NCBI GenBank assembly: GCA_030704615.1
Contig: CM060732.1
Span: forward strand, 8,802,001-8,866,000
From: Takakia lepidozioides
Lineage: Eukaryota; Streptophyta; Takakiopsida; Takakiales; Takakiaceae
DNA: 64,000 nucleotides
Reading direction: 5' to 3'
Under the pieces are notes generated by a model that ran no database searches, was not told the DNA's origin, and saw only the letters and a list, made by a program, of their open reading frames with translations. The position numbers and the translations under genes are program-made. Positions 22,484 through 34,742 of the stretch are shown here, one piece after another (position 1 is the first letter of the stretch; the number at the start of each line of letters is the position of its first letter).

Positions 22484-25400
22484 CATAGTGATCTGATATT
22501 AGTCCGAGACCTGTGAGAGGGTGTCTGGAACGTACTGGCAAAGTTTGGAAGCTAACAAAAATGATTTGGATGGGCAACCATCCGTTCATCCGTTGAATGT
22601 ATTATGTTGGAGCTGCTATTGCTTTGGGACCTGTTAGACTGTGTTTCGCGTGCTCGCGACTTTTTTTTCATTCCGTTTTTGAATGGGGCGTGTAATGTAG
22701 CCATATGCAACGTGCGTGCCAAATTTGGGAGCGATCAAAATTCATTTGGACCCAAAACCACAGTTTCTTCCCTGTTTTGCACTCCAAACTTGATTTGTGT
22801 TCTACTTCATGCACTCTTCATAGAGAGTTCCGCAATAGTGAGCGAAGAGAACACTTTTTTTTGGGGGCATTTTTTATTGGTCCAAATTTTGGCGAGGGAG
22901 TAGCCGTGGGATGCTGGAAGCCGCAAAACAAAATTGAGCCAAAATCGAAATCGATACGTGCCAGAAACCCCCACTGAAAGGCAGCGCAAACCTATTTATT
23001 GGCTTAGAAGAAATTTAGATTCAATTAAATTGTGGAATGGCTTGCGTCGACGGGGAGGCAAATGATTAATTCGTCTGTTGTGTCTCCGCACATGTGTCTA
23101 CATGTTCAAGCACATGACGGGCTTCAACCACATCCGTTCAATAGGTGCAATAGCCGTGCACGCATTGCAAGATTTCTTTTTCGCATTGAACAAAAACCAA
23201 ATGACAAGGGAACGCCTCATTGGACAATCGAATGATTTTTCGATTGATCTCGTATTACACTGGGACGTATCAGAGGGTACATTGAACGCACTGGCCAAGT
23301 TTCAAAGCGAACGAAAATCATTTGGATGGGCAACCATCCGTTGGCCCATTGAACGAATTTCGATTGATCTCATATTACTCTGGGGCCTCTTACATGGCAC
23401 ATTGAACACAGTGGCCAAGTCTCAAAACGAACCAAAATCATTTCGATGGCCAACCATCCGTTGAGCCATCACTTCCCTGTTTTGCACTCCAAACTTGATT
23501 TGTGTTCTACTTCAAGCACTCTTCATAGAGAGTTCTGCAATAGTGAGCGAAGAGAACACTTTTTTTTGGGGGCATTTTTTATTGGTCCAAATTTTGGCGG
23601 GGGAGTAGCCATGGGATGCTGGAAGCCGCACAACAAAATTGAGCCAAAAACAAAATCGATACGTGCCAGAAACCCCCAATGAAAGGCAGCGCAAACCTAT
23701 TTATTGGCTTAAAATAAATTTAGATTCAATTAAATTGTGGAATGGCTTGCGTCGATGGGGAGGCAAATGATTTATTCGTCTGTTGTGTCTCCGCACATGT
23801 TCAAGCACATGAGGGGCTTCAACCACATCCGTTCAATGGGTGCAATAGCCGTGCACGCATTGCACGATTTCTTTTTCGCATTGAACAAAAACCAGATGAC
23901 AAGGGAACGCCTCATTGGACAATCGAACGATTTTTCGATTGATCTTGTATTACACTGGGACGTATCAGAGGGTACATTGAACGCACTGGCCAAGTTTCAA
24001 AGCGAACGAAAATCATTTGGATGGGCAACCATCCGTTGGCTCATTGAACGAATTTCGATTGATCTCATATTACTCTAGGGCCTCTTACATGGCACATTGA
24101 ACACAGTGGCCAAGTCTCAAAACGAACCAAAATTATTTCGATGGCCAACCATCCGTTGAGCCATCACTCCCCTGTTTTGCACTCCAAACTTGATTTGTGT
24201 TCTATTTCATGCACTCTTCATAGAGAGTTCTGCAATAGTGAGCGAAGAGAACACTTTTTTTTGGGGGCATTTTTTATTGGTCCAAATTTTGGCGGGGGAG
24301 TAGCCGTGGGATGCTGGAAGCCGCACAACAAAATTGAGCCAAAAACAAAATCGATACGTGCCAGAAACCCCCAATGAAAGGCAGCGCAAACCTATTTATT
24401 GGCTTAAAATAAATTTAGATTCAATTAAATTGTGGAATGGCTTGCGTTGATGGGGAGGCACATGATTTATTCCTCTGTTGTGTCTCCGCACATGTTCAAG
24501 CACATGAGGGGCTTCAACCACATCCGTTCAATGGGTGCAATAGCCGTGCACACATTGCAAGATTTCTTTTTCACATTGAACAAAAACCACATGACAAGGG
24601 AACGCCTCATTGGACAATCGAAGGATTTTTTGATTGATCTCGTATTACACTGGGACGTATCAGAGGGTACATTGAACGCACTGGCCAAGTTTCAAAGCGA
24701 ACGAAAATCATTTGGATGGGCAACCATCCGTTGGCCCATTGAACGAATTTCGATTGATCTCATATTACTCTGGGGCCTCTTACATGGCACATTGAACACA
24801 GTGGCCAAGTCTCAAAGCGAACCAAAATCATTTCGATGGCCAACCATCCGCCATCGAATAAATTTCGATTGATCTTATATTAGTCCGGGACCTGTGAGAG
24901 GGTGTGTGGAACGTGCTGGCATATGATTTGGATGGGCAACCATTTGTTCACCCGTTGAATGTATTCTGTTGGAGCTGCTATTGCTTTGGGACCTGTTGGA
25001 CTGTGTTTCGCATGCTCACGACTTTTTTTTCATTCCATTTTTGAATGGGCCGTGTAATGTAGCTATATGCAACGTGCGTGCCAAATTTGGGAGCGATCAA
25101 AATTCATTTGGACCCAAAACCACAGTTTCTTCCCTGTTTTGCACTCCAAACTTGATTCGTGTTCTATTTCATGCATTCTTTATAGAGAGTTCTGCAATAG
25201 TGAGCGAAGAGAACACTTTTTTTGGGGGGCATTTTTTATTGGTCCAAATTTTGGCGGGGGAGTAGCCGTGGGATGCTGGAAGCCGCAGAACAAAATTGAG
25301 CCAAAATCAAAATCGATACGTGCCAGAAACCCCCACTGAAAGGCAGCGCAAACCTATTTATTGGCTTAAAATAAATTTAGATTCAATTAAATTGTGGAAT

Positions 25401-25983
25401 GGCTTGCGTCGATGGGGAGGCAAATGATTTATTCGTCTGTTGTGTCTTCGCACATGTGCAAGCACATGAGGGGCTTCAACCACATCCGTTCAATGGGTGC
25501 AATAGCCATGCACGCATTGCAAGATTTCTTTTTCGCATTGAACAAAAACCAGATGACAAGTGAACGCCTCATTGGACAATCGAACAATTTTTCGATTGAT
25601 CTCGTATTACACTGGGATGTATGAGAGGGTACATTGAACACACTGGCCAAGTTTCAAAGCGAACGAAAATCATTTGGATGGGCAACCATCCGTTGGCCCA
25701 TTGAACGAATTTCGATTGATCTCATATTACTCTGGGGCCTCTTACATGGCACATTGAACACAGTGGCCAAGTCTCAAAGCGAACCAAAATCATTTCGATG
25801 GCCAACCATCCGTTGAGCCATCGAATAAATTTCGATTGATCTGATATTAGTCCGGGACCTGTGAGAGGGTGTGTGGAACGTGCTGGCAAAGTTTGGAAGC
25901 TAACAAAAATGATTTGGATGGGCAAGCATGCGTTCACCCGTTGAATGTATTCTGTTGGAGCTGCTATTGCTTTGGGACCTGTT

Positions 25984-26830
25984 GGCGTTGCTTCAACAAG
26001 AATTTCATAATGCTCCCACTGCCTCACCATCAACCATTGCTCTGGTAGCAAGCAAATGCTTCCTGCAAAAACATGTGCTGGGAGAATGAGAGGAGTCCTG
26101 CACAAAATTTGATACTACATCACTTGACTCTGTCATGGACCATTTATCAACATTGGCTTCGCCAAATGTTCGGAATCATATTTACGTCCTTAGGACTGGG
26201 GCAGGCAACACTGGCTACATTGACAGCATTATGGAATTGAAGCGCAAAAGCCAATATGACTTCATCCAGGACAGTATTTTCCCGGGGCAAGAGTCCAGGA
26301 AAGTGTACTTATTCAAGATGTCCACAATTGGGGAGGGTTCGGGAGTTAGCCTGGTGCGTAGAATGCAGGCCGGTGGTGATCTTCACAAATCCTGGATTAT
26401 GTTGGATCATGTGAAGCGAGTGAAAGATTGGACGACAATGGCCTGTCATGTGTACGATCCTACATACCAGCGAGTTATGACTATTGCTCTTTGTGAAATG
26501 CGGTCGGAGGACACAGAGTCGCAAATTCTTATGTGGAAGTCCCTCATTAACATGATGAGAGTTAATGATGTGCCAAATGCTAATTTCACAGGGTTCATGG
26601 CTGACAGCGCACAAGCAAATTGAAATGTTGTGCGAACTGTGTTTGGACTAGATGACCCAAAAATATCAATGGAAGGCCGAGAACGCACTTGCCTCTTTCA
26701 TTGGACCCAGTCTCTGCAACGACACACAAAGAATTCCATAAAAGTGTGGAGTTGCAGGAGGAGCACTTCCGTACAGGAAATGAGCTGAAAAGCTCACAAG
26801 GGTTCAGTAGGCTGACCCTGGGACCTACAT
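25984..26830 (+). pseudogene. Catalytic-half fragment of a MULE-like transposase
   Basis: The main reading (26135-26623) contains DWTTMACHVYDPTYQRVMTI and ANFTGFMADSAQAN. A TGA in place of the expected tryptophan follows, after which the frame continues with VVRTVFG, GRERTCLFHWTQSLQRHTK and ends near 26830. The D-S-A-Q-A-N and C-x-F-H-W-x-Q-S patterns match the DDE core of Mutator-like transposases. Upstream, from 25984, another frame reads NAPTASPSTIALVASKCFLQ, so more of the N-terminus is present but shifted. It begins exactly where the repeat array stops and points opposite to the SWIM half at 21.1-22.5 kb. Confidence 0.65.
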
Positions 26831-26839
26831 GGACTAGGA

Positions 26840-27945
26840 CTAGTCATCCTCATCCTCATCCTCAGTGGAGGACTCAGAGCTATCCGATGAGCCTGATGAC
26901 TCCGCGCCCTTTGCCAGAGCACCTAAATGAGGCGGCGTTCCTCTAAGTCCCGCAGAGCTCTCATCCAATCCCTGGCCATGACCCCCGACCTCATCCATAC
27001 TAGTGCCCTGTAGTGCACTCATCCCCTCCGTGTTGGCCATGTTCTTCATGAGGGATTGCCAACCATGCTCCTTGGCGTAGTTGTACTCTACCGGAGATGG
27101 CTTCCTCTCAAACGCGCGTTGCTACACATGCCACAAATTAAAGTCAGTTCTTCGTGATGATGGAGCCAGAAAGAAGACATAATAAAATCCATAGGAAAGT
27201 ACGACTTACAAATCGCAAGATAAAACCCTTGGATCCGCCGGCGCCCCACTTGTGTGTGGATTCGTGCTTGTCAAGGCGGACTGTTGTTGCTTCGCGTGCC
27301 CGGTCAAATTTGGCCTTGTTTGCGGCATCAGTCTCTCCTGCAATGAGTGCATCCCACGATACCTATGCCCCCCTCCCCCCCCCCAATAATTAGTGAATTA
27401 CACACATACGTTGCATCGAATCCACCTCATTAATGCACATGCGACAAATGGAAGGTGACATGATTCAAGATTTGCCAACCTGTGTAATTCCATAAGGTGG
27501 TTTGGGTATGGCCCCCTTTTCCATTGCCCTCCTAATGATCTGTCTGGCATGGTACCTCTTATCCTTCAAGTTTCGCCCCACCATCTCCATCACCCTTGTG
27601 TCACTCCAATTGCTCGGAAACCGGCGGTCTAACTCACGGGCATACGCCCGCTTCGCGCCAAAGTGCTGATCAGCCCACTCGATGTGCAAAGGGAACCACC
27701 TCAATGCAAGTTCGAAGGCTGGCTTCTTCATAGCCTCCCAGAACGCACCGCAGGGGTCACCATGGCGATTCACCTCCACCGGTGGCACCACGATCTTTGC
27801 CAACTCCACGTCCTGTATCGCCAAGGCCATGTTCTTCTTCCCACCCTCTCCCTTCTTTGTAGCCTCCTTCCCCTGCTCCTTTGTTACCCCACTGCCCTCC
27901 CCCGCATGCACACTCACCCCTTCCTCTCCATGGGACTTCGTCTTT
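26840..27945 (-). CDS. Three-exon gene of unknown function, 5' end cut by the repeat array
   Basis: Minus-strand exons: 27945-27480 (5' end open), 27362-27210 and 27121-26840 (stop). Donors (CAG/GTTGGC, TTT/GTAAGT) and acceptors (CATAG, GTGTAG) are canonical and the frames join in phase 0. The protein has a Lys/Glu/Gly-rich start, a basic helical middle (WSDTRVMEMVGRNLKDKRYH, ARQIIRRAMEKG) and a Ser/Glu/Asp-rich acidic tail ending in EDEDEDD. The middle could be a trihelix- or Myb-like DNA-binding fold, but I cannot confirm it. The reading is cut at 27945 by array DNA. Its position among transposase pieces suggests an accessory transposon gene. Confidence 0.55.
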
Positions 27946-30900
27946 TTATTGGTCCAAATTTTGGCGGGGGAGTAGCCGTGGGATGCTGGAAGCCGCAGAA
28001 TAAAATTGAGCCAAAAACAAAATCGATACGTGCCAGAAACCCCCACTGAAAGGCTGCGCAAACCTATTTATTGGCTTAAAATAAATTTAGATTCAATTAA
28101 ATTGTGGAATGGCTTGCGTCGATGGGGAGGCACATGATTTATTCGTCTATTGTGTTTCCACACATGTTCAAGCACATGAGGGGCTTCAACCACATCCGTT
28201 CAATGGGTGCAATAGCCATTGCAAGATTTCTTTTTCGCATTGAACAAAAATCAGATGACAAGGGAACGCCTCATTGGACAATCGAACGATTTTTTGATTA
28301 ATCTCGTATTACACTGGGACGTATCAGAGGGTACATTGAACGCACTGGCCAAGTTTCAAAGCGAACGAAAATCATTTGGATGGGCAACCATCCGTTGGCC
28401 CATTGAACGAATTTCGATTGATCTCATATTACTCTGGGGCCTCTTACATGGCACATTGAACACAGTGGCCAAGTCTCAAAACGAACCAAAATCATTTTGA
28501 TGGCCAACCATCCGCTGAGCCATCACTTCCCTGTTTTGCACTCCAAACTTGATTTGTGTTCTACTTCATGCACTCTTCATAAAGAGTTCTGCAATAATGA
28601 GCGAAGAGAACACTTTTTTTTTGGGGCATTTTTTATTGGTCCAAATTTTGGCAGGGGAGTAGCCGTGGGATGCTGGAAGCCGCAAAACAAAATTGAGCCA
28701 AAAACAAAATCGATACGTGCCAGAAACCCCCACTGAAAGGCTGCGCAAACCTATTTATTGTCTTAAAATAAATTTAAATTCAATTAAATTGTGGAATGGC
28801 TTGCGTCGATGGGGAGGCAAATGATTTATTCGTCTGTTGTGTCTCCGCACATGTTCAAGCACATGAGGGGCTTCAACCACATCCGTTCAATGGGTGCAAT
28901 AGCCGTGCACGCATTGCAAGATTTCTTTTTCGCATTGAACAAAAACCAGATGACAAGGGAACGCCTCATTGGACAATCGAACGATTTTTTGATTGATCTC
29001 GTACTACACTGGGACGTATCAGAGGGTACATTGAACACACTGGCCAAAGTTTCAAATCGAACGAAAATCATTTGGGTGGGCAACCATCCGTTGGCCCATT
29101 AAACGAATTTCGATTGATCTCTTATTACTCTAGGGCCTCTTACATGGCACATTGAACACAGTGGCCAAGTCTCAAAACGAACCAAAATCATTTCGATGGC
29201 CAACCATCCGTTGAGCCATGACTTCCTTGGTTTGCATTCCAAACTTGATTTGTGTTCTGCTTCATGCACTCTTCATAGAGAGTTCTGCAATAGTGAGCGA
29301 AGAGAACACGTTTTTTTTGGGTCATTTTTGATTGATCCAAATTTTGGCGGGGATTAGCCGTGGGATGCTGGAAGCCGCAGAACAAAATTGAGCCAAAAAC
29401 AAAATCGATACGTACCAGAAACCCCCACTGAAAGGGAGCGCAAACCTATTTATTGGCTTAAAAGAAATTTAAATTCAATTAGTGGAATGGCTTGCGTCGA
29501 CGGGGAGGCAAATGATTTATTCGTATGTTGTGTCTCCGCACATGTGTCGCACAAATGTTCAAGCACATGAGGGGCTTCAACCACATCCGTTCAATGGGTG
29601 CAATAGCCGTGCATGCATTGCAAGATTTCTTTTTCGCATTGAACAAAAACCATATGACAAGGGAACGCCTCATTGGACAATCGAACGATTTTTCGATTGA
29701 TCTCGTATTACACTGGGACGTATCAGAGGGTACATTGAACACACTGGCCAAGTTTCAAAGCGAATGAAAATCATTTGGATGGGCAACCATCCGTTGGCCA
29801 ATTGAACGAATTTCGATTGATCTCATATTACTCTGGGGCCTCTTACGTGGCACATTGAACACAGTGGCCAAGTCTCAAAGCGAACCAAAATCATTTCGAT
29901 GGCCAACCATCCGTTGAGCCATCGAATAAATTTCGATTGATCTGATATTAGTCCGGGACCTGTGAGAGGGTGTCTGGAACGTGCTGGCAAAGTTTGGAAG
30001 CTAACAGAAATGATTTGGATGGGCAACCATCCGTTCACCCGTTGAATGTATTCTGTTGGAGCTACTATTGCTTTGGGACCTGTTGGACTGTGTTTCACGT
30101 GCTCACGACTTTTTTTTCATTCCCTTTTTTAATGGGGCTTGTAATGTAGCCATATGCAACGTGCGTGCCAAATTTGGGAGCGATTAAAATTCATTTGGAC
30201 CCAAAACCACAGTTTCTTCCCTGTTTTGCACTCCAAACTTGATTCGTGTTCTACTTCATGCATTCTTTATAGAGAGTTCTGCAATAGTGAGCGAAGAGAA
30301 CACTTTTTTTTGGGGGCCATTTTTGATTGGTCCAAAATTTTGCCTGGGGAGTAGCCGTGGGATGCTGGAAGCCGCAGAACAAAATTGAGCCAAAATCAAA
30401 ATCGATACGTGCCAGAAACCCCCACTGAAAGGCTGCGCAAACCTATTTATTGGCTTAAAGAAACGTAAATTCAATTAAATTGTGGAATGGCTTGCGTCGA
30501 CGGGGAGGCAAATGATTTATTCCTCTGTTGTGTCTCCGCACATGTTGAAGCACATGAGGGGCTTCAACCACATCCGTTCAATGGGTGCAATAGCCGTGCA
30601 CGCATTGCAAGATTTCTTTTTCGCATTGAACAAAAACCAGATGACAAGGGAACGCCTCATTGGACAATTGAAAGATTTTTCGATTGATCTCGTATTACAC
30701 TGGGACGTATCAGAGGGTACATTAAACTCACTGGCCAAGTTTCAAAGCGAACGAAAATCATTTGGATGGGCAACCATCCGTTGGCCCATTGAACGAATTT
30801 CGATTGATCTCATATTACTCTGGGGCCTCTTACATGGCACATTGAACACAGTGGCCAAGTCTCAAAGCGAACCAAAATCATTTCGATGGCCAACCATCTG

Positions 30901-31456
30901 TTGAGCCATCGAATGAATTTCGATTGATCTGATATTATTCCGGGACCTGTGAGAGGATGTCTGGAACGTGCTGGCACAGTTTGGAAGCTAACTGAAATTA
31001 TTTGGATGGGCAAGCATGCGTTCACCCGTTGAATGTATTCTGTTGGAGCTGGTATTGCTTTGGGACCTGTTGGACTGTGTTTCGCGTGCTCACAACTTTT
31101 TCTTCATTCCGATTTTGAATAGGGCGTGTAATGTAGCCATATGCAACGTGCGTGCCAAATTTGGGAGTGATCAAAATTCATTTGGACCCAAAACCACAGT
31201 TTCTTCCCTGTTTTGCACTTCAAACTTGATTTGTGTTCTATTTCATGCATTCTTTATAGAGAGTTCTGCAATAGTGAGCGAACAGAACACTTTTTTTTTG
31301 GGGAATTTTTGATTGGTCCAAATTTTGGCGGATGAGTAGCCGTGGGATGCTGGAAGCCGCAGAACAAAATTGAGCCAAAATCAAAATCGATACGTGCCAG
31401 AAACCCCCACTGAAAGGCAGCGCAAACCTATTTATTGGCTTTAAATAAATTTAGAT

Positions 31457-33675
31457 TCCCATGTAAGTGAGGGACGCACAGAGACGGTGGATCCCTCCAA
31501 GACACCACAAAGAGGCAGCAACACACCGGTTAGACCATCGCGGGCAAGAGCAGCCCCTGCAATTACCCATACGGTGGAGAGTGGAGGAGAGGAAAGAACA
31601 CCAGAAAGAGCACGGATTGTGCAAGTTCGAGGTGAAGCCAGGGAGAGGGCAGTAGAGACGGGGAGAGTGCTGGAGGTGGTTTCGCAGGTGGCTGACCCTG
31701 TTGAGGAGGACAACAGGGAGCTTTCTGACCAGGATGACATCCTCCCGGACATCCCCAGGCCCCAAACCCGGAGCATACAGGCTGGATTTGGCGGTCCTGG
31801 TGGGCTGCCGGAAAACCCCTCTGCAGCAGACGTCATGTCGGAGGTGGATATGAAGTTGGCCGCTGCCAAGATGTTGGAGGCAACCCACAGCAACATTGGC
31901 AGGGTGCTGGGGGGCATGGTGTACCCGGCCAAGCTTCGAATTCCCCTTTGCCGCTTGGTGTCATTGCAGGTGGTGAGACCTGCCCTCCCATGCGATATCG
32001 ACAAGCTGAAATTCTCTTTCCGGGATGGATATCGAATGGGGTCTGCTGCGTTTTACGTTTCCATTGAGAACGACCACGGAGCTTCCCGTGCCCACACTTC
32101 CGATGAGGTGGACAAATGGGGTCCCCATTGGCAAACGCGAAATGAGGAGTTCGAGAGATCGATTGCTAGTGATCCTCTCTTCCAGCACTTGTCTGGTAAG
32201 ATGTTCTACGTGTGGGACGACAATCATCGCCTCCTGGCATGGATGGAGCACATTGCCCAAGCCCACCCCAACGACCTCGATTGGCATTTCGCCGTGGAGT
32301 GTGTTGTGCTGAAGGTTGCGGGGCCCAAAGATCGCAGTCTTCTCAAAGCTGCAATGGCGGACATCAACTCGTAAGTTACAACGCCTCTCACTTTTGGACT
32401 CTGAATTTGGAAGTCATTTCATTGCGAATCTATGATGAAAATTCCCATTTCAGTATTGTTTGATGGAAATGTGGCACTGCAGGGTGACTGAGAATGCCTT
32501 CATCGCCACCAACTTGTCCCATATGCTCTTCCGAGTGAAGGATGTGGGGAAGCACGGGGTGCAAGAGTTTGCCAATTCCCTCAGTGCCGACCTCCTATGC
32601 AAGTCGGAGGCAAAGGCAGACAGAACCTGGTATAGGCTGAGCGTCGACGCCATGGTGGACTACATATTTCGGGTAAAGCTCCTGACAGTTTTGTTGAGCT
32701 AATCTGTCTCTCCTCCCCCAATAGAAGAAAAGGTCTTCACCGTGATTTCTAATCTCCTCCCCCAATAGAAGAAATTGTGTTGAGCAGGATCTCTAATCTT
32801 ATGTGCGCATTCTTGACAGACGAAAATACAGCAGGATTTGGCACATGCGCGGAGGTTCTACATGGAGTCAGAGGAGAAGAATCCAACCCTCCCGGCACTC
32901 GAATCGTATGTCAAAGCTGCGGAGGTGAGGGCCCGCATAAAGTACAAGTCGCGGATGGTAAAGTACGTGGCCATAGCTGATCCCGCCCTTGGTGCCGACT
33001 TTCTGGTGGAGGTGGGGAAGCACTACTCTCGCGCTCTGAAGCCCACGATGACATTGGAGAAGCTCCATCATCTAGCCACATCCTGTGTGGATGCAACAGA
33101 AAAGGTGATACATTCTTAACCAAATTGTGGTGGCAACAACTCCTTTTTGTGGTGTTTGGCGCTTACGAATATGCTGGGTGGTTGGACAGACCCGGTGGCT
33201 CCAAATCTGGAATGGTTCCCAAAGTACCAGGGACATGTGGAGCTTCCCCAAACCGGACAAACTCTCTGACCCCACATTCGACTTGTGGATGAACCGCATG
33301 ACATGGTGGTTTCAGGTACTTCCCCACGCTTCGTTTGGGGCTTCTACTCTAGTAGGGGGTGGATTCATTGTATTTTTTTCAGGAAAGCGATCTGATGGAG
33401 AATCTCCACAGGTGACGACGAATGCGCAAGAGCAGCTGGACACACAAGCACATCAGTTCAAGATGGAGATATCTCCTGCAGCAGAGAGCCTACGCGACTA
33501 TGTGATGAGGTACTTTATGCTCTGCAAAACCAACCTATTCTTTCGGGAGATAGCAGATGCTCGCCGGAGCCACGAGTTCACCGACCAGCCGAACGCGGAC
33601 AAAGCAGCAATTCGCCTTCTGTACAGGTACATACGCGCTGCCTTTATTTCAAGTCCTTGCATTTCAGGATGTTAG
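31457..33675 (+). CDS. Multi-exon gene of unknown function, starting at the array edge
   Basis: Exons: 31487-32370 (frame open upstream to the array junction near 31457), 32483-32672, 32820-33104, 33190-33315 and a fifth from about 33384. Junctions have GT donors (TC/GTAAGT, CGG/GTAAAG, AAG/GTGATA, CAG/GTACTT) and AG acceptors, and exons 1-4 join in frame. Exon 1 has a Pro/Arg/Glu-rich region, then RSIQAGFGGPGGLPENPSAA and a folded-looking region with FYVWDDNHRLLAWMEHIA. Exon 4 is Trp-rich (TRWLQIWNGSQSTRDMWSF). In exon 5 the frame breaks after NLHR; a shifted frame (QFKMEISPAAESLRDYVMRY) continues to a GT near 33628. I do not recognise the family. It may be a gene of the transposon scattered through this region. 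A frameshift in exon 5 may make it non-functional. Confidence 0.55.
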
Positions 33676-33695
33676 AGGCCTCATGTGGTGTTAGG

Positions 33696-33785
33696 GAAAA
33701 TGGCGCCGAATTTCCAGTCAGGGCTCCGAAAATGGCTAAGTCCCTAGACTGGCTGGCCCTGAACTGGAAATTCGGCGCCATTTTC
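33696..33785. repeat. Foldback structure with perfect 23-bp arms
   Basis: GAAAATGGCGCCGAATTTCC plus AGT (33696-33718) is perfectly inverted at 33763-33785. The loop contains AAATGGCTAAGTCCCT, which is itself inverted relative to AGGGACTTGGCCATTT at about 33809-33825, giving nested stems. No coding potential. Probably the remains of a foldback or MITE-type element. Confidence 0.8.
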
Positions 33786-33839
33786 TAGTTCTAGGCCCTA
33801 TTGCCGTTCAGGGACTTGGCCATTTGCCACGTGCTTGTA

Positions 33840-34260
33840 TTGCAGCCGCGGCCCGCCAGGCGACCGCACGTGGCGGTCGCCCTCTTCTCCCGCCTGCGAC
33901 CTGCACGTGGCGGTCGTCCCGCCCGCCCCTCCGGGCACCCCCATGCCGCCTGACCGCCACCTCACCGGAGGCGACCGGCGCTTGAGGATGCCCTGTCGCC
34001 ACCTCACAAGAGGCGACCGCCACTATGGCGGTCGTCTGCATGGCCACCTCAGGCGCCTCAAAGGCGACAGCCATGGTGGCGGCCGCCAAGATCGCCACCA
34101 CGTCCGACAGAGTGGCGACCACCACTAAGGCGGGCACTTGCCTCGCCACCTCATCCGGCTCCGGGGCGACCGATGCCAGCTCACTGGCTTCAAGGTGACC
34201 GCCACTTTGGCGTCACACTTGCCACCTCCTTGGACTCGCTGGAAATTGTGCCATGTTGTC
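33840..34260. repeat. GC-rich degenerate repeat of GGCGACCGCCAC-like words
   Basis: Words such as GTGGCGGTCG, GGCGACCGCCAC and CGCCACCTCA recur about a dozen times with irregular spacing of 20-60 bp in both orientations. This is a sharp GC-rich island in otherwise AT-rich surroundings. ORFs on both strands are by-products of the repetition. Confidence 0.6.
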
Positions 34261-34489
34261 TAAGGACATGGCAATGTTTTACCCATGTCTTTACCTACTG
34301 ACGTGACATGTGATCCAAATCCCGTCAGTGTCGCTGACGCCGACGTGACGTCGGCCTGCAACTGGGGATCGGTCGCACCCCTTTTTGTGACCTTCCTATG
34401 TTGCATCCTGTGTTCTATCTCCACTAAGTGAATTTGCTCGACCACATCACATAGTCATTGCAAAGGTATGTCTGAATGGCTACCTGTCT

Positions 34490-34580
34490 TGGACTGGATT
34501 AAGATGGCGTTGACGCCAGCTTAATCTCCACCCCCTCTAAGCTCAAGGAAATTGAAAAACAGAAAAGAAGCAACCACACT
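34490..34580. repeat. Copy of the TGGATTAAGATGGCG module
   Basis: The module TGGATTAAGATGGCGTTGAC, TTAATCTCCACCCC, TCTAAGC and ATTGAAAAACAGAAAA also occurs at 52160-52240 and 52304-52366. This copy lies just left of the LTR element and the other two just right of it, so the element inserted into a local tandem array of this module. Confidence 0.8.
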
Positions 34581-34742
34581 GAAGTCCTTGTAGAATAAAA
34601 CTATAATCAACCCTAAAAAAAAAGATAAACAAGTCTAGAGTTCGTTCGCTGGGGAAAGCACTATATGACTGCAAAATAATGATGCTATTCTACTCTATTT
34701 CTCCTCATTCCCTCAACAGAGAGTTTTCTACCACTACTTGCC

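Larger units (their letters stand above)
22488..31456. repeat. Higher-order tandem repeat array, about eight units, interrupted once
   Basis: The boundary word TGTGGAATGGCTTGCGT recurs near 23031, 23736, 24431, 25393, 28103, 28790, 29482 (varied) and 30481. Spacings are about 705, 695 and 962, then (after a 1.96-kb interruption) 687, 692 and 999. Units are of a short type (about 690-705 bp) or a long type (about 960-1000 bp); the long type adds a block with GTTGGAGCTGCTATTGC. Within units a degenerate monomer of about 120 bp recurs, marked by TTTCGATTGATCT, ACATTGAAC, GGCCAAGT and GCAACCATCCGTT. Array DNA is absent from about 25984 to 27945. ORFs inside units reach 146 codons but are repeatedly broken, so coding is unlikely. 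Confidence 0.9.

Noticed and set aside
22604-30904. Family of 60-146-codon plus-strand ORFs in the tandem array
   Set aside because: They recur only because the DNA repeats, are broken differently from unit to unit, and internally repeat the same peptide, reflecting the 120-bp monomer. No start, domain or codon bias supports coding.
22488-31456. Array as a CRISPR-like or tRNA/rRNA repeat
   Set aside because: Unit length is 0.7-1.0 kb with internal 120-bp periodicity; there are no spacers and no RNA gene signatures.
33808-34149. ORFs on both strands at 33.8-34.15 kb
   Set aside because: They are by-products of the GC-rich repeat and have low-complexity Ala/Arg/Gly/Val composition.
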